A stretch of DNA of 64,000 bases, from the NCBI GenBank assembly GCA_013399875.1, contig VXAZ01003406.1, positions 157,207 through 221,206 of the forward strand. Direction: 5' to 3'. This document shows positions 58,790-64,000 of the stretch, piece by piece. Under the pieces are notes generated by a model. That model was not told the origin of the DNA. It made no database searches and saw only the letters and a program-made list of their open reading frames with translations. This DNA is from Gymnorhina tibicen. Taxonomy: Eukaryota > Chordata > Aves > Passeriformes > Artamidae. The position numbers and the translations under genes were made by a program. Position 1 is the first letter of the stretch. Every line of letters starts with the position of its first letter.

Positions 58790-59985
58790 AATTATCAGAT
58801 CAGCTGAGTGGGAGTGTTCATCTGCTGAAGGGTAAGAGGGGTCTGCAGAGGAATCTGGACAGGCTGGATCGATGGGCCAAGACCGATGGTATGAGGTTCA
58901 AAAAGGTGAAACACCAGGTCTTGCCCTTGGGTCACAACAACCCCATGCCAGACTACAGGCTGGGGGCAGAGTGCTGGAAAGATGCCTGGAGGAAGAGGAC
59001 CTGGGGTTGCTGGTTGACAGCAGCTGAACAGGAGCCAGCCTGTGCTCAAGTGGCCAAGAAGGCCAGTGGCAGCCTGGCCTGTGTAAGAAACAGTATGGCC
59101 ACAAAGACCAGGGCAGGGATTGTCCCTCTGTCGTCACTGATGAGGCAACACCCTCAAATCTTGTGTTCAGTTCTGGTCCCCTCTATTCAAGAAAAACATT
59201 GAACTGCTGGAGCATGTCCAGAGAAGGGCAACAGAGCTGTTTGAGGTCTGGAGCACAAGTCCTNCAGACTACAGGCTGGGGGCAGAGTGCTGGAAAGATG
59301 CCTGGAGGAAGAGGACCTGGGGTTGCTGGTTGACAGCAGCTGAACAGGAGCCAGCCTGTGCTCAAGTGGCCAAGAAGGCCAGTGGCAGCCTGGCCTGTGT
59401 AAGAAACAGTATGGCCACAAAGACCAGGGCAGGGATTGTCCCTCTGTCGTCACTGATGAGGCAACACCCTCAAATCTTGTGTTCAGTTCTGGTCCCCTCT
59501 ATTCAAGAAAAACATTGAACTGCTGGAGCATGTCCAGAGAAGGGCAACAGAGCTGTTTGAGGTCTGGAGCACAAGTCCTGTGAAGAATGGCTGACAGAGG
59601 TGGTGGTGTTCAGCTCGAAGGAAAGAAGACTGAGGGGAGACCTTATTGCTTTTCACAAGTACCTGAAAAGAGGGTGTGGCATGGTAGGGGTCAGTCTCTT
59701 CTCCCAGGCAACCAGTGACAGAACAAGAGGAAATGGCCTCATTCTGTGCCAGGGGAGGTTTAGATTGGACATCAGGAAGAATTTCTTCACTGAAAGAGTG
59801 GCTAAGGATTGCAATGGGCTTCTCCAGGAGGTGGTGAAGTCACCATCCCTGGAAGTGCTCAAGAAATGACTGGATGTGCTACTTAGCGCTACCATTTAGT
59901 TGACGTGGTGGTGTCTGGTCAAGAATTGGATTCAATGATCTTGAAGGTCTTTTCCAACCTTAATGGTTCTGTGATTCTATAATAA
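58790..59985 (+). pseudogene. CR1 LINE 3' fragment containing an artefactual internal duplication
   Basis: Plus-strand CR1 3' coding and UTR begin just after the FADD region (an LQRNLDRLDRWAKTDGMRF-like reading) and run through [32 protein letters not shown] and [15 protein letters not shown] blocks. They end in a GGTTCTGTGATTCTATAATA tip with a decayed terminal octamer. A 315-bp segment is present twice around a single N at 59264. Without the second copy the element would read as an ordinary CR1 3' end of about 880 bp. Confidence 0.87.
58949..59579. repeat. 315-bp direct duplication split by one undetermined base
   Basis: 58949-59263 and 59265-59579 read the same at every position I compared, both starting CAGACTACAGGCTGGG and ending GAGCACAAGTCCT, with only the N at 59264 between them. 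This is the pattern left when two overlapping contig ends are joined without merging. Confidence 0.92.
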
Positions 59986-61770
59986 TATTCCCCTTACATA
60001 CTACGAAGAGGATAAAAATGTTCACTGGATGAACCAGTGACCAGATATTGTTTTAAAAAAAGTGAATGACAATAAAGAAAACAGAAGTTTTCAGCAAAAG
60101 GAGTACGTATTTTACTCAGATGATATCAATATTGCATATTCACGCAAGAGGCAGAGGTTTAGAGGTGGGGAACTGTCACTGGGAATGTGCTCACGGATGT
60201 GGCTGGGAGGACCCCAAGCATTTTGTGGCTCACAGTAACCTGTTGCTCTATCAGCTCTGGTGAGCTACCACACAGCTGTGGTTTTGTTCACATGGCTTTG
60301 CAGTGCAAAGCCGCAGGTTATGTACGCATGGCATTACCAGCTCACTGTTAACACATCATCAGCTCAGCAGCAGCACAGTTATCACTCGTGCTGTAATACA
60401 GTGGGGTTCTTTTAAACACTCTATCTATTGTATTAGAACCATGGCTTAAAAATAGAACAGGTTAATAAACTTCTAGGTTTATGGATAAAAGTTCAAAAAG
60501 CTAATGTTAGAAGTTACGAGTCAAAAAATAAGGAAAGATGTCCGATTAGTTATCTACAAATGTAAGGATTTTTAAGTAGAATTTATTTTGGGGTGTCCTA
60601 AGAGAGGGGTAAGCAATATAAAATGAAGCAATATTGAATTCACTGCAATTCTGGATTCATTACCCTGCATAATGGTTGATGTCTTTCTTCTTTACATTCA
60701 TGAATTTACTGGATTTTCAAGGCAATTTAATCTGGTATGGATTGAACAGGAAATGAGTGTCAGTCTCACCCTTTGAGCAAGGACAACAAATAATCTCCTA
60801 CCAACATTTTGCCCACCATGTCACATTTTTAGAATTTGTTCCATGCTGGTGTACAGTTGCGTTTATTCACTCTAACTTAGAGCACCTGTTGCATATACCA
60901 AGTTTTACATTTATCTGTCCACAGCCCGAGACTGCCAATCTTTGAACAGCCTCTCTACTGTAAAAGAAGCCTGAGGAAAATGCCTGCAAGCAATTAGCAG
61001 GACTCTCTATTCATGGTGTCAGCAACATCAATTTTCTCATTGCTAGTAAAAAAACTGAGTTTGATGTAAACTGAGGAGGAACTGTGACTGCTCAGCCTTG
61101 CACTAAATGGACCTTAAGAGTATTATTATTATAACCTTGGCATATGCATCAAAGTCCCTGTGCAAGGCAACTGTGAATGCAGTACTAGATTTAAATAAAT
61201 GTCATACTTCCCCATGTCAGTTAATCATTTTGCAGTTCCTTGCAGTTCTGCCTACTGTAATGTGTTTCAGCAACAGCTAAAATTATAAATTCATGCCTCC
61301 CACCTTTTATTTGAAATATGTCAGACATATTGTAAGCCTTCTTGGGTCTGAAGCTCTGGTGTAATCATCTCACACAAACCAGTCTGAGTAATTCGTTCTG
61401 TTCAGGAAAAACAAACACATGTATTGATGCAGCATGTTTGAAACACTTTAACTTGTCATCTTAAAGAAAATTGCAGCAATTGCTTTCCAAGAAAATAATG
61501 AAAAATTATTAAAAAGAAAACAAACAGCAAACCAACTGCAAAAGCAAAAGATTTTTGTTGGACAAGTAGAACAATGTAGAATTTGATATCACAAAAATGA
61601 TATACCAGTGCTCCTGGGAGGCCAGATGACATGACTTCAAAAGTATCAAGCCTGTAATACCAGACTTTCTGAACATTTGTAAAATTCCAAGCAGAATACC
61701 TGCATAATCAAATATCTCACTTTTGGTATCCAAATCAATAAGATGAAAATTAAGGATAAGCTTGAGCCTC
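59986..61770. other. Non-coding unique DNA
   Basis: No gene-like frame, transposon or simple repeat of note was recognised. It includes several ordinary AT-rich tracts. Confidence 0.5.
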
Positions 61771-62099
61771 TGTATTGGGTTTACATGTCCAAACTTTGGT
61801 AATGGTGGGACTACAGGGGTGGTTTCTGTGAGAAGCTGCCAGAAGCTTCCTCCATGTCTGGCAGAGCCAGTCTCTGACAGCTCCAAAGATCAACATTCCT
61901 CTGGCAAAGGCTGGGCCCAATCAGAAATGGTGACAATGCCTCTGTGGTAACATATTTAAGAAAAACAGCAAAAAAACCCCATTATTGCCCAGATGTAATT
62001 GCAGCCAGAGAAGAGCAGGGTGAGAATATGTGAGAAGAACAACCCTGCAGACACTGAGGTCAGTGAAGAAGGAGCTGAGATTTCCTTTCAACATTGTGA

Positions 62100-62340
62100 A
62101 GCAGCTGTGCCCCTGCAGCCCATGGAGGACCACAAGGATGCAGAAATCCACCTGCAGCCCATGGAGGAGCCCTATGCTGGAGCAGGGGGATGCCTGAGAG
62201 GCTGTGAACCTGTGGGAGGCCTGTGATGGAGCAGGGTCCTGACAGGCACCTGCACACCTGTGGAGAGAGGAGCCCATGATGGAGCAGACTTCCTGGTAGG
62301 AGTTGTGACCCTGTGGGGGACCCACACCAGAGCAGCCTGT
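62100..62340 (+). repeat. Imperfect internal repeats within the LTR
   Basis: A CCTGCAGCCCATGGAGGA block occurs at about 62114 and again at about 62152. It is followed by several spaced GATGGAGCAG or CTGGAGCAG units. Period and sequence vary, as in an old minisatellite-like expansion within the LTR. Confidence 0.65.
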
Positions 62341-62666
62341 CCTTGGTCCTTGAAGGACTGCACCCTGTGGAATAGTGACCTGTGTTGAAGTAAAGAAGTT
62401 CGTGAAGACCTATTGCCCATTGGATGGATTGGAAAAGTTGATGGAGAACTGTCTCCTGTGAGAGGGACCCCACACTGGAGCAGGGGAAGGATTCCTCTCC
62501 CTAAGCAGTGGGAGAAACCATGTGTGACGAATTTACCATAACCCCCATTTCCCACCTCCCTGCACCACTGGGGGCAGGAGGAAGACCTGGGAAGGAGGGA
62601 GGGGTGGGGAGAAGGTGTTTTTAAGGTCTTATTTTCTTCTCATTATTCCACTCTGATGATGTTAGT

Positions 62667-62672
62667 AATAAA
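62667..62672 (+). terminator. LTR poly(A) signal AATAAA
   Basis: A canonical hexamer about 180 bp before the 3' end of the LTR, followed by T-rich DNA; it fixes the element on the plus strand. Confidence 0.55.
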
Positions 62673-62857
62673 TTCAATTAATGTCTCTAATTCCAGCCTG
62701 TTTTGCCTGTGATGGTATTTGGTGAGTGATTTCTCCCAGTCCTTATCTCAGCTCATAGACTTTATACTTGCTCTCCCCTGTCCAGATGTAGAGGGGAAGG
62801 ATAGAGAGACTTTGGTGGATGCCTGGAGTCCAGCCAGGGTCAAAACACTATTGCCTC

Positions 62858-64000
62858 TTTAACCCATCTATTGCTAATGTTTCACGCTGTCAGCATTCTG
62901 AACCAAATCCTTCAGAAGTTTGTCATGGATAACTGAAGTATTAACCTAAATTCAGCTGAAAGTGGTGATGTTTTTGCCTAATATTGTCTGTCTAATCTAT
63001 CATGCCTTTACAGGGTATGAAAGAAGGTAAGGGCACAGCTGTGAAGGAAGCTCCACATGGGGACAGTGATTGTGAAAGCTATGGTCTCCACAGAGGTCAG
63101 CAGTTTAAAATACTAGTGGTATCCACCTGGAAAAATATTTAACTTTTGGTTATGGGATCAGAAATAGGAAAAGCAAAACCTGGCATAGTTGTACTCTCTT
63201 CTACTTAGTCCTGATATTGCTCCTACCCTCCTTTCAAAGAATATTTACTATCATTTCACTGGAGCTGGACATGAACTAGTGCACCAGAGATCTCTCACCT
63301 CTTAACAAAAAAAGGCCTATCCCAATCTTCTTTCTTCCTTTCAGAAGTTTTGATCTGTACAGGGAACTTGTCTGGGGTAGGTAAAACTACGTGTCTTCCA
63401 CCAGTGTATTGTAAAATATGCAATGTCTTCTCTTTTTCTGGAGAGAGAATTGAAATAGTTACAACTCAAAATAACAAAGTGATGACTCTTCAGTAAAATG
63501 CTTTCTAAACAGTAATTTGTGGCAGAAAATATTGAAAAGTGTTAATCAATCTGTATGAATTCTCTGTCAAACACACACAGAGTTATAAGCACATGTAAGT
63601 GTTACAAAACCATCACCAGCTAGCATTCAGGAGGCCTAAAATGTTGCTTCCCATTAAGGTTAGTATCTGTCATCTCAAGTTTGATGACTGACAAACTGGT
63701 TAACTGTTTTCTGGCTAATCTGCAGCATTAGTCTTGCCCCTGCTTCCCTCCATTCACTGCTGAATAATAAAGTATACATATCCTTTTTGTCTGTATAGTT
63801 TTGTAAATCAAGCCAGAATCCAAATTTGCTCAGATGTGCAGATTTTGGCTTTTGCACTATAATTCCAGGGTATTTCAGTATCCATTTCTGTACCAAAAAA
63901 AAAAAAAGAGTTATTTGAGCAAAACTGTGCCCTTTTATTTTTGCTATGACTGGCAATGTTCATTCTCTTTTTTTGTTCTTTTTCTTCTTTACCTGTTATA
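62858..64000. other. Non-coding unique DNA at the window end
   Basis: AT-rich DNA with a short A run near 63895-63907 and no recognised gene or transposon. A 93-codon minus-strand frame (63675-63956) has no domain. Confidence 0.5.

Larger units (their letters stand above)
61771..62852 (+). mobile_element. Solo LTR of an avian endogenous retrovirus
   Basis: It begins TGTATTGGGTTTACATG and ends after CAGCCAGGGTCAAAACACTA, about 1082 bp. GCCTC lies on both sides (61766-61770 and 62853-62857), a candidate 5-bp target-site duplication, though it requires that the expected terminal CA has mutated. A poly(A) signal AATAAA at 62667-62672 gives the plus orientation, and ACATATTTAAG near 61950 may be the TATA region. 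The middle (62050-62500) is an irregular series of GGAGCAG and CCCATGGAG units. Overlapping frames of 125-137 codons on both strands come from that repetition. No internal retroviral genes flank it. Confidence 0.72.

Noticed and set aside
58949..59579. Genuine recent segmental duplication
   Set aside because: Copies abut a one-base N with equal lengths and no observed difference, which fits an unmerged contig overlap better; kept as a finding because only reads can settle it.
61921..62555. Minus-strand frames of 127-137 codons with repeated motifs
   Set aside because: They are shadows of the internal repeats of the LTR on the plus strand.
1..64000. CRISPR array, tRNA or rRNA genes
   Set aside because: No regularly spaced repeats, no cloverleaf-like A/B box pair I could support and no rRNA segments; the sequence is vertebrate.

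Overview
The window looks like a repeat-rich, gene-poor stretch of a bird genome, probably a songbird. The reasons are several CR1 LINE fragments with their typical 3' ends, avian-type LTRs, and a provirus whose envelope is of the avian alpharetrovirus type. I found no convincing host exon, tRNA, rRNA or CRISPR array. Nearly all recognisable coding sequence belongs to transposable elements. The window has one short assembly gap (30769-30803) and single undetermined bases near 8836, 22787 and 59264.

Layout. 1-6492: unique AT-rich DNA with a few simple repeats. 6493-7635: a GC-rich solo LTR with a near-perfect target-site duplication and two CTCF-like motifs. 7636-11971: unique DNA with a long (AT)n tract. 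11972 to about 18745: an endogenous retrovirus on the minus strand, in plus-strand order 3' LTR, env, pol, pro, gag, with no recognisable 5' LTR. 20850-22070: two CR1 pieces. 22071-32803: unique DNA. 32804-33366: an LTR-like element. 33367-38487: unique DNA. 38488-39640: a CR1 with an internal deletion. 39641-46633: repeat-poor DNA, parts of which read like conserved regulatory sequence. 46634-47830: a minus-strand CR1 3' half. 47831-56904: unique DNA with microsatellites. 56905-57081: a CR1 3' tip. 58790-59985: a CR1 containing an exact 315-bp duplication around an undetermined base, almost certainly an assembly error. 61771-62852: another LTR.

The provirus is the most informative object. 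Its gag, pro and pol have a betaretrovirus-like plan: one zinc knuckle, a dUTPase-like segment ahead of an aspartic protease, and gag-to-pro and pro-to-pol steps that each fit a -1 shift. They carry many stops and frameshifts. By contrast env is a single uninterrupted 444-codon frame with signal peptide, furin site, internal fusion-loop cysteines, CX6CC motif and membrane anchor. Its transmembrane subunit is of the alpharetrovirus type and its surface subunit is unusually short. The contrast between broken gag-pro-pol and open env makes env the first thing to test for retained function.

No previously undescribed multi-gene system can be claimed from this window. The leads worth following are the open mosaic-provirus env, a second polypurine-like tract inside gag, the CTCF-like pair in the solo LTR, the repeat-poor regulatory-looking blocks at about 40.3-42.4 kb and 44.0-44.9 kb, and the artefactual duplication at 59 kb.
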